Assembly (NCBI GenBank): GCA_016196035.1
Contig: JACPYM010000051.1
Coordinates: 21,975 to 85,974, forward strand
Length of the DNA stretch: 64,000 bases
From: Acidobacteriota bacterium
Lineage (GTDB): Bacteria > Acidobacteriota > Blastocatellia > RBC074
Direction: 5' to 3'
The translations under genes were made by a program, and so were the position numbers. This document shows positions 48,905-61,300 of the stretch, piece by piece. Below the pieces are notes generated by a model. It was not told the DNA's origin. It ran no database searches and was given only the letters and a program-made list of their open reading frames with translations. Numbering within the stretch: position 1 is the first letter of the stretch; each line of letters opens with the position of its first letter.

Positions 48905-50311
48905 ATGTTTGAGTCACTGCTAGCTGCAATTCGCAACATGTTCGCCGTGCCTGACCTGCGCAAGCGTGTGCTCTTCACGCTGTCTATGTTGCTGGTCTAT
49001 CGCGCGGGCATTCACATTCCGGTACCGGGCATTGATCCCGTTGCGCTCGACAATCTGTGGAAGCAGGTGGGCGGCAATCTATTCGGCGTGCTTGACTTGT
49101 TTTCGGGTGGGAACCTGCGCCGCATCTCAGTGTTTGCGCTCGGCATCATGCCCTATATCACCTCGTCCATCATTTTTCAGTTGATGACTTCGGTCTATCC
49201 GCAACTCAAAAAGATTCAGGAAGAAGGCGAACTGGGGCGGCAGAAGATTACGCGTTACACACGCTATCTGACCGTGCTGCTTTGCGCTGTGCAGGGCACC
49301 GGTATCGCGTTCTGGTTACAGCGCCAACCGAATCTGGTAATTGGCGGTGGGGGCTTTAGCTTCACGTTTATTGCCGTGCTGACGATGATGGCCGGCACGG
49401 TTTTCATTATGTGGATCGGTGAACAGATCACCGAGCGCGGCGTGGGCAATGGCATTAGCTTGCTGATTTTCGCGGGCATAGTGGTGGGTTTGCCGAATGG
49501 CGTGAGCCAGTTATTTCAGAAGATCAAAGACCCCAGTTCAGCGCTGTTTGTCATCATCCTGGTGATTGTGATGTTATTGGTGACGGCGGGCATCGTGTTC
49601 TTCGAACGCGGCACGCGGAAGGTGCCGACCAATCATACACGGCGTATGGTGGGCCGGCAGATGGTGCAGACACAGGCGTCGCACCTGCCGCTCAAGGTGA
49701 ACATTGCGGGAGTGATCCCCGTGATTTTCGCTTCGTCCGTACTGGCGATTCCGCAAACACTCTCGACCTTCGGCAGTTGGAGTTGGCTGCAAAAGGTCAA
49801 TGGCTGGCTGGGTGGGGGCCACCCTGTTTACGAGTTGTTGTTTATCAGCGGCATCATTTTGTTCGCCTTCTTCTATGTTTCGATTGTCTTCAATCCCGAT
49901 GAAGTTGCCGAGAACATGCGCAAGCAGGGCTCATTTGTCCCAGGCATTCGCCCCGGCAAACGCACCGCAGATTACTTGCACGGCATCTTGAACCGCTTGA
50001 CGACGGTGGGGGCGCTTTATCTGGTGGTTGTTTGCTTGATCCCGCAATTGATGATTAGCGGGTTCAGGATTCAAGCCCTGCCCTTCATCGGCGAGCCGTT
50101 ATATAACTTAATTTCCACTATTCCCGGTCTCTCGTGGATTCTGACCGGATTGGGCGTGTCGTTTTATTTCGGCGGCACGAGCTTGTTGATTGTGGTGGGC
50201 GTAGCAATGGATTTGATCAGCCAACTCGAAGCGCAGTTGGTGATGCGCCACTACGATGGTTTCTTAGGCCCGCGCGGCGGCAGGTTGCGAGGGCGCCGGG
50301 CTGGTTCATAA
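48905..50311 (+). CDS. secY: Protein translocase subunit SecY
   Basis: 468 residues, ten membrane helices. The plug/helix 2 region [18 protein letters not shown], the loop [18 protein letters not shown] and [25 protein letters not shown] are characteristic. SecY forms the membrane channel for exported and membrane proteins. It ends with a short basic tail ([11 protein letters not shown]); adk begins 23 bases later. Confidence 0.98.
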   Translation: MFESLLAAIRNMFAVPDLRKRVLFTLSMLLVYRAGIHIPVPGIDPVALDNLWKQVGGNLFGVLDLFSGGNLRRISVFALGIMPYITSSIIFQLMTSVYPQLKKIQEEGELGRQKITRYTRYLTVLLCAVQGTGIAFWLQRQPNLVIGGGGFSFTFIAVLTMMAGTVFIMWIGEQITERGVGNGISLLIFAGIVVGLPNGVSQLFQKIKDPSSALFVIILVIVMLLVTAGIVFFERGTRKVPTNHTRRMVGRQMVQTQASHLPLKVNIAGVIPVIFASSVLAIPQTLSTFGSWSWLQKVNGWLGGGHPVYELLFISGIILFAFFYVSIVFNPDEVAENMRKQGSFVPGIRPGKRTADYLHGILNRLTTVGALYLVVVCLIPQLMISGFRIQALPFIGEPLYNLISTIPGLSWILTGLGVSFYFGGTSLLIVVGVAMDLISQLEAQLVMRHYDGFLGPRGGRLRGRRAGS

Positions 50312-50334
50312 TCGCGGTTCAAGCGGGAAGACAG

Positions 50335-50991
50335 ATGGGAAGGATCGTCGTCATTATGGGAGCGCCGGGCGCCGGTAAAGGCACGCAATCGCGGCTACTC
50401 TCAGACAAGTATGGTTATCCGCAAATCTCTACCGGGGACATCCTCCGCGAAATGTCGCAGGCCGAAACTCCGCTCGGACAGGAACTGCGCACGATTTTAG
50501 CATCTGGCAATTTGGTCAGTGATCAGGTTTTGGCCGAAGTGATCCTTGAAAGAACCTCGCGCACGGATTGCGCCTCAGGCTATATCCTGGACGGATTTCC
50601 GCGCACGCTGAAGCAGGCGGAGTTGTTGGAAGATTTGGCCGGCAGGCAGGGGCATAGCGTCATGCTGGTGCGCGTCACCGTGCACAAGGATACGTTGCTG
50701 AAGCGGCTTACAGGCCGACGGTTGTGTCCGGTTTGCGGCGAAATCTACAACGTTTATTTCAAGCCTCCGAAACAAGAGGGCGCCTGCGACTTGGATGGCG
50801 CAGCGTTATCGCAACGCGTGGATGACAACGAAGAGAAGGTTGGCACCAGGTTGCAGGCGTATATCGAATCCACGACGCCGCTCTTTGATTATTATGGGAA
50901 AAGTGGGCGGCTCGTGGCCGTTGACGGCGAGCGCCCGGTCGAAGAGATTTTCAACGACTTGAGCAATTTATTACCGGTCACAGAAGCGTAA
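50335..50991 (+). CDS. adk: Adenylate kinase
   Basis: 218 residues from the ATG at 50335. [22 protein letters not shown] is the P-loop, [13 protein letters not shown] the AMP-binding segment, [17 protein letters not shown] the core motif. The lid contains CPVCGEIYN and a later C-D pair (CDLDG), the metal-binding lid of Gram-positive-type Adk. The enzyme balances ATP, ADP and AMP. secY-adk-map is the standard order. Confidence 0.97.
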   Translation: MGRIVVIMGAPGAGKGTQSRLLSDKYGYPQISTGDILREMSQAETPLGQELRTILASGNLVSDQVLAEVILERTSRTDCASGYILDGFPRTLKQAELLEDLAGRQGHSVMLVRVTVHKDTLLKRLTGRRLCPVCGEIYNVYFKPPKQEGACDLDGAALSQRVDDNEEKVGTRLQAYIESTTPLFDYYGKSGRLVAVDGERPVEEIFNDLSNLLPVTEA

Positions 50992-51002
50992 ACGAGATTG
51001 TA

Positions 51003-51770
51003 ATGGTGATTCGTAAATCGCGTGGCGAGTTGGGAAGGATGCGGCAGGCCGGGTTGATCGTGGCTGAGACCTTGCGCGACCTGCGCCAAATGGTGAAGCC
51101 TGGCATTACGACACGCGAGTTGGATGCTTACGCCGAGAACAAGATTCGTAAAGCGGGTGCCTATCCGACCTTTAAGGGTTATCGTGGCTTTCCCGGTTCG
51201 ATCTGCGCTTCGGTCAATGAAGAAGTCGTTCACGGCATCCCGTCGAGCCGGAAGTTACGCGAAGGCGACATTATCAAGATTGATTGCGGCGCGACATTCA
51301 ACAATTACGTGGGTGATGCCGCGATCACGGTGCCGGTGGGCAAGATTTCGAGCGAGGTCGAGCGCTTGACGCAAATCACGCGCGAATCGCTCTTTCGCGC
51401 CGTTGAAAAAATGCTGCCGGGCAATCGCCTCTACGATGTGTCGTATGCCGTGCAAGAGTTTGTTGAAGAACATCGCTTCACGATTGTGCGGGAATTTTGC
51501 GGGCACGGTATCGGGCAAAGTATGCACGAAGACCCGCAGGTTCCCAATTACGGTCGTCCGGGTACTGGGCCGACATTGAAGCCGGGTTGGGTGCTGGCAA
51601 TTGAGCCAATGGTGAATCTGGGCCGGCACGAGGTGAAGATGGAAGCGGATGGTTGGACGGTCAAGACACAGGATGGGCTGCCTTCATCGCATTTCGAGCA
51701 TACGATTGCCGTGACGGAAGAAGGGCCAGTAGTGCTGACAGCGTTGGATGATGGCACCGTCGTGATCTGA
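51003..51770 (+). CDS. map: Type I methionine aminopeptidase
   Basis: 255 residues. [19 protein letters not shown], then metal ligands Asp in [19 protein letters not shown], His in [15 protein letters not shown], Glu in LAIEPMVN and Glu in [15 protein letters not shown]. It removes the initiator methionine from nascent proteins. It lies 11 bases after adk. Confidence 0.98.
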   Translation: MVIRKSRGELGRMRQAGLIVAETLRDLRQMVKPGITTRELDAYAENKIRKAGAYPTFKGYRGFPGSICASVNEEVVHGIPSSRKLREGDIIKIDCGATFNNYVGDAAITVPVGKISSEVERLTQITRESLFRAVEKMLPGNRLYDVSYAVQEFVEEHRFTIVREFCGHGIGQSMHEDPQVPNYGRPGTGPTLKPGWVLAIEPMVNLGRHEVKMEADGWTVKTQDGLPSSHFEHTIAVTEEGPVVLTALDDGTVVI

Positions 51771-51885
51771 AGAATCGGCGGGAATGCGGTGAGTTGCTTG
51801 CAAATGCGGCTTGCGCGCCTATAATGCCAGTTTCGCAAATTGACCAGAACGGCTACAGGTAGCACCAGAGAGATTCTCAGGATTT

Positions 51886-52104
51886 ATGTCCAAAGAAGAT
51901 GCCATAGAAATTCAAGCGACAGTACTGGAAACATTGCCCAATGCGATGTTTAAGGTGGAACTCGATAATAAGCATCAGGTCTTGGCGCACATCTCCGGTC
52001 GTATGCGAAAAAACTTCATCAAGATTTTGCCGGGAGACAAAGTTCTAGTTGAACTTTCCCCTTACGATCTAACGCGCGGGCGGATTGTGTACCGCTTCAA
52101 GTAG
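51886..52104 (+). CDS. infA: Translation initiation factor IF-1
   Basis: 72 residues, the usual length. [63 protein letters not shown] are diagnostic of the OB-fold factor that blocks the A site during initiation. Confidence 0.98.
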   Translation: MSKEDAIEIQATVLETLPNAMFKVELDNKHQVLAHISGRMRKNFIKILPGDKVLVELSPYDLTRGRIVYRFK

Positions 52105-52172
52105 TGATGACGTGCAATACCCAGCAAGGCAGCAAACGCGTTGAGGTAGGAAAGCAGTAAAAAGGATATTTC

Positions 52173-52286
52173 ATGAAAGTCAGAGCATCAGTCAAAAAGA
52201 TTTGCGACAAGTGTAAGGTTATTCATCGTCACGGTGTCGTGCGTGTGATCTGCACCAACCCAAAGCACAAGCAGCGGCAGGGTTAG
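52173..52286 (+). CDS. rpmJ: 50S ribosomal protein L36
   Basis: 37 residues, too short for routine ORF calling. [20 protein letters not shown] followed by [17 protein letters not shown], with the zinc ligands C11, C14, C27 and H32. Zinc-containing form. AAAAGGATATTTC precedes the ATG. Confidence 0.97.
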   Translation: MKVRASVKKICDKCKVIHRHGVVRVICTNPKHKQRQG

Positions 52287-52325
52287 TCGCCCAGTTGTTA
52301 GCCAGGGATCTGGAGGAATAGTGTA

Positions 52326-52709
52326 ATGGCTCGTATCGCAGGGGTGGATTTACCACCGCAAAAACGCGCGCAGATCGGTTTGACCTATATTTATGGCATT
52401 GGCCGTTCGCGCGCGACCAGTATTCTTAATGAAGCGGAGATTCACCTTGATAAGAAAATCCGTGAGTTGAGCGAAGAAGAGTTGAATCGCATTCGCGGTA
52501 TCCTGGATGTGCAGGGCAGTGTCGAAGGCGATTTGCGCAAGACGATTCAGTTGGACATCAAGCGGTTGATGGACATTGGTTGTTACCGTGGTCTGCGCCA
52601 TCGCAAAGGGTTGCCGGTGCGGGGCCAGCGCACCCACACCAACGCGCGTACCCGCAAAGGCCCGCGCCGCGCCACGGTGGCAAAGAAGAAAGTTGCCGGT
52701 AAGAAATAA
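52326..52709 (+). CDS. rpsM: 30S ribosomal protein S13
   Basis: 127 residues. [26 protein letters not shown] and the tail [24 protein letters not shown] identify S13, which contacts tRNA and the 50S head bridges. GGAGGAATAGTGTA precedes the ATG. Confidence 0.98.
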   Translation: MARIAGVDLPPQKRAQIGLTYIYGIGRSRATSILNEAEIHLDKKIRELSEEELNRIRGILDVQGSVEGDLRKTIQLDIKRLMDIGCYRGLRHRKGLPVRGQRTHTNARTRKGPRRATVAKKKVAGKK

Positions 52710-52774
52710 GGGTTCGGCTAGTGGCCTTTGACGGGCAACCGGCTGGGCAATGGCAAAGCTGAAAAGGGATAAGA

Positions 52775-53179
52775 ATGCCAGCGAAGAAAGCAGCGTCGAA
52801 GAAGAAAGTCTTCAAGAAAAAAGAGAAGAAGAACATTCCGCAAGGAGTGGTTCATATTCAAGCGACCTTCAATAACACGTTAATCAGTATTACCGATTTG
52901 CAGGGCAATTTGGTTTCGCAGTGTTCATCCGGTGCGATGGGCTTTCGCGGCTCGCGTAAGGGCACGCCCTTCGCTGCCCAGCAGGCCTCAAGCAAGGCGG
53001 CTGGCATTGCTCGCGACGCCGGGATGCGCTCGGTTGAAGTGCGCGTTAAAGGCCCAGGCTCAGGCCGTGAATCGGCGGTGCGCGCGATTCATTCAGCGGG
53101 CATTGAGATTCGCTTGATCCGTGACGTGACGCCGATTCCGCACAATGGTTGTCGGCCGCCGAAACGCCGCCGCGTTTAA
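52775..53179 (+). CDS. rpsK: 30S ribosomal protein S11
   Basis: 134 residues. The N-terminus is very Lys-rich ([17 protein letters not shown]); the core has [22 protein letters not shown] and [23 protein letters not shown]11 lies on the 30S platform near the mRNA exit. Confidence 0.98.
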   Translation: MPAKKAASKKKVFKKKEKKNIPQGVVHIQATFNNTLISITDLQGNLVSQCSSGAMGFRGSRKGTPFAAQQASSKAAGIARDAGMRSVEVRVKGPGSGRESAVRAIHSAGIEIRLIRDVTPIPHNGCRPPKRRRV

Positions 53180-53288
53180 TTGTCGTATATCAAATTTTGA
53201 ATCAGGGCTTGAGATAGTGTTCCGCAAGCGAAGTTTGAACCGGCAAGCAGGTTGGTTTCGCTTCGTCGTGTGAATAACGGAGGGAAAG

Positions 53289-53927
53289 TTGGCAAGAGAT
53301 AGAGGCAAACAATGTCGCATGTGCCGCCGTGAGGGGATGAAGCTCTACCTCAAGGGCGAGAAGTGCTACAAGCCGTCGTGCCCCATTGAGAAGCGTGGCA
53401 AACAGCCGCCTGGCCAGCACGGCCCGACCATGCGGCGCAAAGCGTTGGGTGGTTATGGCGAGCAGTTGCGTGAAAAACAGCGCGTCAAGCGCATTTACAA
53501 CCTGCTGGAAACGCAATTCCGCAACTACTTTGAAAAGGCCGCCCGGCAAAAGGGCGTCACAGGCGAGAACCTGCTTACGTTGTTGGAGCGTCGCCTGGAT
53601 AACGTGGTTTATCGTCTGGGATTTGCGATGTCGCGCCGTCAGGCGCGTCAGTTCGTGCGGCACGGCCACGTCAGCGTCAATGGCCGGAAGGTGGACATTC
53701 CGTCCTTCCAAGTCAAGATCGGCGATCAAGTGCAGGTGCGCGAAAAGAGCACCGAGAATGTGCACATCCAAGGTTCTTTCCAAACCTCCGGTGGGCGTGG
53801 ACGTCCCGGCTGGCTGGAGATCACGAGTGCCGACAAACTGGCTGGTAAGGTCGTTTCGCTGCCGCGTCGTGACGACATTGATCCTGAAATTCGGGAACAG
53901 CTCATCGTCGAGTTGTACAGCAAGTAA
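53289..53927 (+). CDS. rpsD: 30S ribosomal protein S4
   Basis: 212 residues. The start is TTG at 53289, supported by GGAGGGAAAG just upstream and by the conserved N-terminus [19 protein letters not shown], which would be lost with any later start. The zinc-type Cys pair plus [20 protein letters not shown] and the S4 domain [23 protein letters not shown] are complete. S4 initiates 30S assembly and often regulates the alpha operon. Confidence 0.97.
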   Translation: MARDRGKQCRMCRREGMKLYLKGEKCYKPSCPIEKRGKQPPGQHGPTMRRKALGGYGEQLREKQRVKRIYNLLETQFRNYFEKAARQKGVTGENLLTLLERRLDNVVYRLGFAMSRRQARQFVRHGHVSVNGRKVDIPSFQVKIGDQVQVREKSTENVHIQGSFQTSGGRGRPGWLEITSADKLAGKVVSLPRRDDIDPEIREQLIVELYSK

Positions 53928-54028
53928 GCATTTAAGTAATTTGGGCGTGCCGGGCGCTTTCCCAACTGCGCTATTTGCACTAGCACCCGGTACGTTGCAT
54001 CAGTTGGGAGTCAGGGGAAACACCTACT

Positions 54029-55015
54029 ATGTGGACTGGATTCCAAAAACCGAAGCGCTTGACCTGCGATACCATGACCGAGCGCTACGGTCGCTTTTCT
54101 GCTCAGCCGTTTGAACGCGGCTTCGGCACGACCATTGGCAACAGCCTGCGCCGTGCGTTGCTTTCTTCCATTGAAGGCGCAGCCATTACGGCCGTGCGAA
54201 TCGAAGGCGTCTTGCATGAGTTCTCTTCGATTCCCGGCGTGGTCGAGGATGCGACCGACATCATTCTCAATCTGAAGCGAGTTCCCTTTCAGTTGCACAC
54301 CGGGGAAGTCAAAACCTTGCGCATCTCGCGCACGGAACCCGGCATCGTCAAATCCGTTGACATCGAAACCGATGAAGATGTGGATGTGCTGGATGACGAT
54401 ATTCATCTCGCCACCGTCAGTGAAGGCGGCAGCCTGAATATCGAGTTGCGCCTCAAGAAAGGGCGCGGCTATGTGTCGGCTGACCGCAATTTCGATGACG
54501 ATTTGCCGGTTGGCTACATCCCGGTGGATTCGGTGCATTCGCCGATTACCAAAGTCAACTTCCATGTGGAAGCCGCGCGTCTCGGTCAAGACACTGATTA
54601 TGACAAGCTGCTGATGGAAGTCTGGACGAACGGCAGCGTCACACCGGAACACGCGATTGGCCTAGCGGCGAAATTGATCAAAGATCACATGCAGATCTTT
54701 ATCAACTTCGAGGAAGAGGTCGAGCAACAACCCGAACCAACGCTGTTGGCCAGCAAGCCTGCCCAAACCAGCAATGAAAATCTCGACCGCTCGGTGGACG
54801 AACTCGAATTGTCGGTGCGTTCGTACAATTGTCTGAAGAACTCAGACATTCGCACCATTCGCGATTTGGTTTTGAAGAGCGAGGCCGAGATGCTCAAGAC
54901 GAAGAACTTTGGGCGCAAATCCCTCAACGAGATCAAAGACATTTTGAACTCGATGGGCCTGGGCCTGGGCATGCGTTTTGACGAAAATGGCACGCTGGTC
55001 AAAGTGCCGGAATAG
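54029..55015 (+). CDS. rpoA: DNA-directed RNA polymerase subunit alpha
   Basis: 328 residues. [24 protein letters not shown] is the N-terminal dimerisation motif; the C-terminal domain carries [20 protein letters not shown] and [12 protein letters not shown], the helix-hairpin-helix segment that binds UP elements and activators. It follows rpsD after 101 bases. Confidence 0.98.
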   Translation: MWTGFQKPKRLTCDTMTERYGRFSAQPFERGFGTTIGNSLRRALLSSIEGAAITAVRIEGVLHEFSSIPGVVEDATDIILNLKRVPFQLHTGEVKTLRISRTEPGIVKSVDIETDEDVDVLDDDIHLATVSEGGSLNIELRLKKGRGYVSADRNFDDDLPVGYIPVDSVHSPITKVNFHVEAARLGQDTDYDKLLMEVWTNGSVTPEHAIGLAAKLIKDHMQIFINFEEEVEQQPEPTLLASKPAQTSNENLDRSVDELELSVRSYNCLKNSDIRTIRDLVLKSEAEMLKTKNFGRKSLNEIKDILNSMGLGLGMRFDENGTLVKVPE

Positions 55016-55057
55016 CGCTCCAGTCTGAGTAATCGAGAGAAGTAAGAGGACAGATCA

Positions 55058-55534
<477 letters not shown>

Positions 55535-55573
55535 GTCTGGCAGAGAGAGGCTCTCTCGCACAGTTTGTATAGG

Positions 55574-55616
55574 CGCCTCAACCGTGCGGGTTTCACGCGG
55601 TTGAGGCGTTTGCTTT
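55574..55616 (+). terminator. Intrinsic terminator of the ribosomal protein block
   Basis: CGCCTCAACCG (55574-55584) pairs with CGGTTGAGGCG (55598-55608) around a 13-base loop and is followed by TTTGCTTT. It lies 40 bases after the rplQ stop and separates the ribosomal block from accB. Confidence 0.85.
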
Positions 55617-55728
55617 AGCGGTGCTGCGGTACGCGCGAGTGGTAGCGACTTGGTGGCCCCAAGTCGCGCGCAATTGGAATCACCAAGTCTGTACCGCACC
55701 GCGCGCAGTATTCATCATCCCAATCCTT

Positions 55729-56304
55729 ATGAAAAAAACGGCGAGTCCAAAAGCTGCGACAAAACCGTCAAAGCCCGCCGCTAAAGCTGTTGGCAAAGCG
55801 GCTGTAAAAGCTGCCGCCAAACCGCAACCGGCTGAGACCGAAAACCTCAACCTCGACGAAATCAAAGAACTGATCGAACTGATCGCCGAAAAACAGTTCA
55901 CCGATTTCGAACTCGAGCGGGGTGTCTTTCGCTTGCGGCTCGGACGCGGCAGCACGACCAAGGTCGTCACCGAAACCGTGGCGCACAATTTTGCACCTGA
56001 AACCGTGCCGACGCCGACCGTTGCGCCAGGCGTTGCCGCATCTGTTCCAGCACCGCCGGAAGAAGCGTTGCACATTATTTCCTCGCCCATCGTCGGCACG
56101 TTTTACCGCTCGTCCTCGCCGACCACCGAACCCTTCGTCAACATCGGCGACCAAATCACCAACGGCAAAACGCTTTGCATCGTCGAAGCGATGAAGCTGA
56201 TGAATGAGATTCAAGCCGACACCAACGGCATCGTCGCCAAAATCTTCGTCGAAAACGCGCAACCCGTCGAATACGGTCAACCCCTCTTCGGAATCAAAGT
56301 TTAG
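55729..56304 (+). CDS. accB: Biotin carboxyl carrier protein of acetyl-CoA carboxylase
   Basis: 191 residues from the ATG at 55729. The first 45 residues are Ala/Lys/Pro-rich; [27 protein letters not shown] is the conserved thumb-side helix; the biotinyl domain has [23 protein letters not shown] and [13 protein letters not shown], whose Lys carries biotin. It carries carboxyl groups for malonyl-CoA synthesis. accC follows. Confidence 0.97.
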   Translation: MKKTASPKAATKPSKPAAKAVGKAAVKAAAKPQPAETENLNLDEIKELIELIAEKQFTDFELERGVFRLRLGRGSTTKVVTETVAHNFAPETVPTPTVAPGVAASVPAPPEEALHIISSPIVGTFYRSSSPTTEPFVNIGDQITNGKTLCIVEAMKLMNEIQADTNGIVAKIFVENAQPVEYGQPLFGIKV

Positions 56305-56373
56305 GGGCTAGGGGCTGGGGGCTAGAGGCTGGCATATCAGCCCAGCCCCCAGCCCCTAGCCCCTAGCCCCTAA
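56302..56373. repeat. GGGGCTA/CCCCTAG inverted array between accB and accC
   Basis: Left AGGGGCTAGGGGCTGGGGGCT and right complementary AGCCCCCAGCCCCTAGCCCC arms fill the 75-base gap. It overlaps the accB stop codon. The unit is shared with the array between rpsC and rplP. Confidence 0.85.
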
Positions 56374-56379
56374 ACTCCT

Positions 56380-57717
56380 ATGTTCAAAAAGATTCTCATC
56401 GCCAATCGCGGCGAAATCGCCTGCCGGGTCATCTGGGCCTGCAAAGAACTAGGCATTAAAACGGTCGCAGTGCACTCCGAAGCTGACCGCGATGCCTTGC
56501 ACGTGCGCTTCGCCGACGAAGCGATTTGCATTGGCCCGCCGCCCTCGCCGCTGAGTTACCTGAACATTCCCGCGATCATTTCTGCTGCTGAAATCACCAA
56601 TGTAGACGCAATCCATCCCGGCTACGGCTTTCTCTCCGAGAATCCGCACTTCGCTGAAATCTGCGACGAATGCCAGATCAAATTCATCGGCCCCACGCCG
56701 CAGGTGATGCGCACGATGGGCGACAAAGCCACCGCCAAACAGACAATGCAGGCCGCTGGCGTTCCCGTCACGCCCGGCAGCGCAGGCTTGCTTGATGAAG
56801 AAGAAGACGCCATTCGTGAAGCCGAAAAGATCGGTTACCCCGTACTCATCAAAGCCACGGCAGGCGGCGGCGGGCGCGGTATGCGAGTCGCGCACAACCG
56901 TGACGAACTCATCAACGGTTACAACACGGCACGCGCCGAAGCCGAAGCCGCTTTCAAAAACAGCGGCGTTTATCTCGAAAAATACATCGCCAATCCGCGC
57001 CATATCGAGATTCAAGTGCTCGCCGACGAACACGGCAATGTCGTGCATCTGGGCGAACGTGAATGCTCCGTCCAGCGCCGTCACCAAAAGCTGATCGAAG
57101 AGTCGCCCTCGCCCGCCGTCAGCTACGAATTGCGCCAGGAAATGGGCCGCGTCGCTGTCAAAGCCTGCCAGGAAGTCGGCTACAGCAACGCTGGAACCAT
57201 TGAATTCCTGCTCGACGAAGACGGCAGTTTCTATTTCATGGAGATGAACACACGCATCCAGGTCGAGCACCCGGTGACCGAATTCGTCACCATCGCCGAT
57301 CTGGTCGCCGCGCAAATCCGCATCGCCTATGGCGAGCCATTGGGTTTTCAGCAAGAAGATGTCTTCTTCGTCGGCCATGCCATCGAATGCCGCATCAACG
57401 CCGAAGACCCTGACACCTTCACGCCCAGCCCCGGCCGTATCACTACGTTGAATCTGCCCAGCGGCCCCGGCGTCCGCATAGACACCGCAATTTATGACGG
57501 CTATTTCGTGCCGCCGCACTACGATTCGCTGATCGCCAAACTGATCGTGCATCACCGCGACCGTCAACGCGCCATCGCCCGCATGCGCCGCGCGCTGGGC
57601 GCCATGGTCGTCGAAGGCATCAAGACAACGATCCCGATGCATTTGAAGATTTTGGATGAGCCGGATTTTGTGGCGGGTAACATCTCGACGCGGTTTATGG
57701 AGCGTTTTTTGAAGTAA
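56380..57717 (+). CDS. accC: Biotin carboxylase of acetyl-CoA carboxylase
   Basis: 445 residues, full length. [21 protein letters not shown], the ATP-grasp Gly loop [32 protein letters not shown], and [27 protein letters not shown] are all intact. It carboxylates biotin on AccB using ATP and bicarbonate. The accBC pair is standard. Confidence 0.98.
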   Translation: MFKKILIANRGEIACRVIWACKELGIKTVAVHSEADRDALHVRFADEAICIGPPPSPLSYLNIPAIISAAEITNVDAIHPGYGFLSENPHFAEICDECQIKFIGPTPQVMRTMGDKATAKQTMQAAGVPVTPGSAGLLDEEEDAIREAEKIGYPVLIKATAGGGGRGMRVAHNRDELINGYNTARAEAEAAFKNSGVYLEKYIANPRHIEIQVLADEHGNVVHLGERECSVQRRHQKLIEESPSPAVSYELRQEMGRVAVKACQEVGYSNAGTIEFLLDEDGSFYFMEMNTRIQVEHPVTEFVTIADLVAAQIRIAYGEPLGFQQEDVFFVGHAIECRINAEDPDTFTPSPGRITTLNLPSGPGVRIDTAIYDGYFVPPHYDSLIAKLIVHHRDRQRAIARMRRALGAMVVEGIKTTIPMHLKILDEPDFVAGNISTRFMERFLK

Positions 57718-58301
57718 CAACAAGCCAAGCCGGAAAAATAATTTTGCTTAAGCTAAACCCTTATTGTTTTGTTATTTAACCCTGTTACATCTGAGCCATT
57801 TATAGCCCGTAAAAAAAAAAAAACAGCTTGACGGTGCCCCCCTCTTCGACATATCTTGCGCGCGCCTTAAACAGCAGTAACCCAAAGTAACAAACAAACG
57901 ATACAACCGTTGTCCGAAACATTTCTTTTTGTGAAAGCCTGTCGGGCGAATTGCAGCCTGCGACGTTGGACCCAAGCCCCAGCGTGTCAGCCGTAACTTG
58001 CCGGGTAAGCGACCGTTTGGAAAGCAGCAAGAAACACAAGCGAATTCTAAATCAGAACAACAAAGAGTAGGGCAGACCTTAGTCCGTCCTACGTGTCCCA
58101 ATCCTGCGTGTTCTGATATAGCGTGAAGTAACGCGCTGCCTGGTCCGAGGCAAGTCTGTCTCAGGCCCGCTAGCCGTGGCTTAGTAACACGCCATAACAT
58201 CGTTGCTCTGCTGAGCGGGTCGCCGCCGTTTTCTGTTTCCCCCATAAGTAACATAATTTTGCCAACACCCGCCGCCGCGCGGGTCTAGGGAGGAGTTTGC
58301 C
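57718..58301. other. Intergenic region before the Rhs gene, no gene recognised
   Basis: 584 bases with no convincing coding sequence. It holds a run of 13 A at 57811-57823 and ends in GGGAGGAGTTTGCC, the ribosome-binding site of the YD-repeat gene. An open frame on the minus strand (57772-58254) is Cys-rich and not protein-like. No riboswitch or tRNA pattern was seen, though a structured leader cannot be excluded by eye. Confidence 0.5.
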
Positions 58302-61300
58302 ATGCGTGGTCTAGCCACATTTCGCCGCACCTTGAGTTTGCTATTGATGATCGCCCTGCTTGCCAACCAAGCCTTAGCCTTGACTGCGTCAGGCTTCATC
58401 GGTGTTTGGCAAGCTGAACAACAACACCTATCGTTCTGGTGGCAGGCCAGCGGTTGGGCCAAGACGCTCACCGCTTTGCCGTCGCGGCTAACCGGTCAAG
58501 CCCAATCCGGCGGCGTCAGACCTGAAACCCAGGCCGACCGCGATGCGCGCGCGTACGAACTCAAAATCCAGCCCGACAACGTCACCGCTCAACCCGGCCA
58601 GCAGGTCATCTTTCAAGCCGTCGCTTATGACTTCAACGGCAACGCCATCCCCGGCGTCAAATTCGATTGGAGCGCCAACGACGAAGGCCGCAAAGAACCC
58701 GCCACCGTCACACCGCAGGGCGAATTCCGCGCGCTGATGGATGGCACTTATAAAGTCACCGCATACGCGCTGGGCCGCCAAACACAGGTCATCGTCAAAG
58801 TCGTGGGTGAGCCTTTCAAACTGCGCAAGCCCGAAGAGATTCCTAGCGGCACGGTTTCGACGCGCGACTTGCCGCCCGCCAAATCTGACACCTCGCTAAA
58901 TCGCAGCCGCTATCAGCAAAGTCAGATCGCCGGAACAACCACGCAACCTAACACGCGCGCCACTTTAACTGGACGCGGCAAACTTAGAAGCAAAGCGGCG
59001 GCGGGGGCACTGACGACCGCCACGGCCTTGCAACTTTGGGGTGACACATATGGCTGGACAGATCAGAACTTCATGACTTCTGACGATTGTGGCAAAGAGC
59101 GCGGCAATCCGCCGGGCCGTTTGGTGGATAACGGCGCGGGCAGCGGCAATCACCAATTCACCGCGCCAATTCTGAACCTCGAAGGGCGCGGCGGGCTCGA
59201 TCTGACGTTGGCGCTTTCATACAACGCGCGTGTCTGGCAAAAGGCGAACAATGAAATCACCTTCGACATTGACCGCGATTGGCCTGCGCCCGGCTTTTCG
59301 CTGGGCTTCGGCAAGATTACGCAGACCGGGCTTTCGCACGGCTTTATGCTCATTGATGGCGATGGTACGCGCCACGCTTTCAACTGTGCATATAACGGCA
59401 CCGGCATGAAGTGCAATACCATTGACGGCACTTTTATTGATTACGAGGTTGTGACGGGTAACGACCCCATCGCAAATACGCCCCTCAGCGCCACGGCTAA
59501 AATGGCTGACGGCACGACCATCACTTACGGCGCGTGCGGAACTTATGGGATCTATCCCACTAAGATCATGGATCGCCACGGCAATTACATCACGATCAGC
59601 TATGTGAATGACCAGGGGCCGCAAATCAACCAGATCATTGATACGCTCGGACGCCTCGTTACCTTCAGTTACGACGCCACCAATTGCCTAACAGCGATTT
59701 GCGCGCCGGATTTCAGTACTGGCGCTACGCGCACACTGGTGCGATTGAACTACAGCAATCTCACGCTCGTTCACAACTACACCAGCAACCCCATGCCAAA
59801 GGTGCGGGCCAGTTCGTTCAAAATGCTCAAAGCCATTTATTACCCGGCCACCGCGACCGGCTATTGGTTTGGTGATGCTGACAGTTATACCAGCAGCGGG
59901 AGCAGCTATGGGATGTTGTATAAAGTTTCCGAGCGGCGGGGGATGGGTTTCGACAATGCGCCTTTGACCAGTCAGGGCAACATCACAGCAGGCACGCTCC
60001 CGCCCTCACATCAGATGACCTACCTCTATAACTCGCCCTCGACCATCGAGCCGATGTACACCGAGCTGTCCGAAACTTGGGACGGGATCAGTCAGAGTGC
60101 CGGTGCGCCGGGCGTTGCCGCAGGCGTAGCCAAAACCTTATATCAAATTATCGAAGAAACGGGACGGCGCGGTGTTCGCATTGAGCGCCCTGGCGTTTCG
60201 ATTAACGTGCAATGGCAGATTGTCGCACCAGGTCAATATAATGACGGGCTGTTTCTGCTGGAGAAGACTTGCGCTCCTGCGGCGGCGAGTTGTGGCTATG
60301 ACGATGGCGGCTTGCGTTCGTCCAGCGTAAATTGGGAGTTGTATAACTCCCTCACTCCCGCCAATTACGACTCGCCGCGTCCTTCTGCCACCTATGTGCA
60401 ATCGGCTCCCTACACAGCAGGGCAACAACAATCAACCACCCTTACCACGAAGATCTTCTATGCTTACAGCACGTATAACCGCGTGACTGAGGCCAACGAA
60501 TTCGGTTTCAACGGGGGACAGGCAGTCATACGCAAAACCAAGACACAGTATGAGACAAACAGTGCTTACGACAATACCGCCCGCCACATCTTGCGCTTGC
60601 CCAAAGTGGTGGAGGTAATCGAAGACCCCAATGGCACCAACATCACGAAGCAAAAAACGGAATACTTTTACGACAATGGCAGCATACTTTCTGACACACC
60701 CAATGTTGTCCAACATGATGCGCTTTGTGACCCGCAAAATTTCAATTACGACCCAATGACTGATTTTCGCGGCTTGGTCACCACGATCAAACGTTACCCG
60801 ACCATTGGCAGCACCACAGGCATGGTGACTGAAACGCGCACCTATGATGAGACCGGCAACCTGAAGACGGCGGCCACCTCTTGCTGTGAGCAGACGACCT
60901 ACACTTACAACGGCAATATGGCGTATGCCTATCCCACTCAGGTAACGCGCGGTTCAGCCAGCGACCCCAATACACAAAACACGACTAGCGCCACTTACGA
61001 TTACTACACCGGCTTGGTCACTGGAACGACCGATACGAATGGCCGCCCCTCAACCACGAATTACTGCACCACGGGTGTCAATTGCACGCTAGTTTCCGGT
61101 TACGTTCCGCCTGCCGGTACGCCGGGTAGTTTGCGGCCAAAAGAAGAGGTTTCGCCAACCGGCGCAAAAGTTGAATACTGTTATGACGACACCAACTTGC
61201 AGGTCAGAACAACAGCTTATCTGCCGGATGGTACGACCATCGGCAGCCGGAGCTTGAAAACACTCGATGGCATTGGTCGGGTGTGCAATGAAATCGCCTA

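Noticed and set aside
57772..58254. 160-residue open frame on the minus strand before the Rhs gene
   Set aside because: The composition is Cys/Arg-rich, it crosses the 13-A homopolymer, and no family pattern or start signal is visible.
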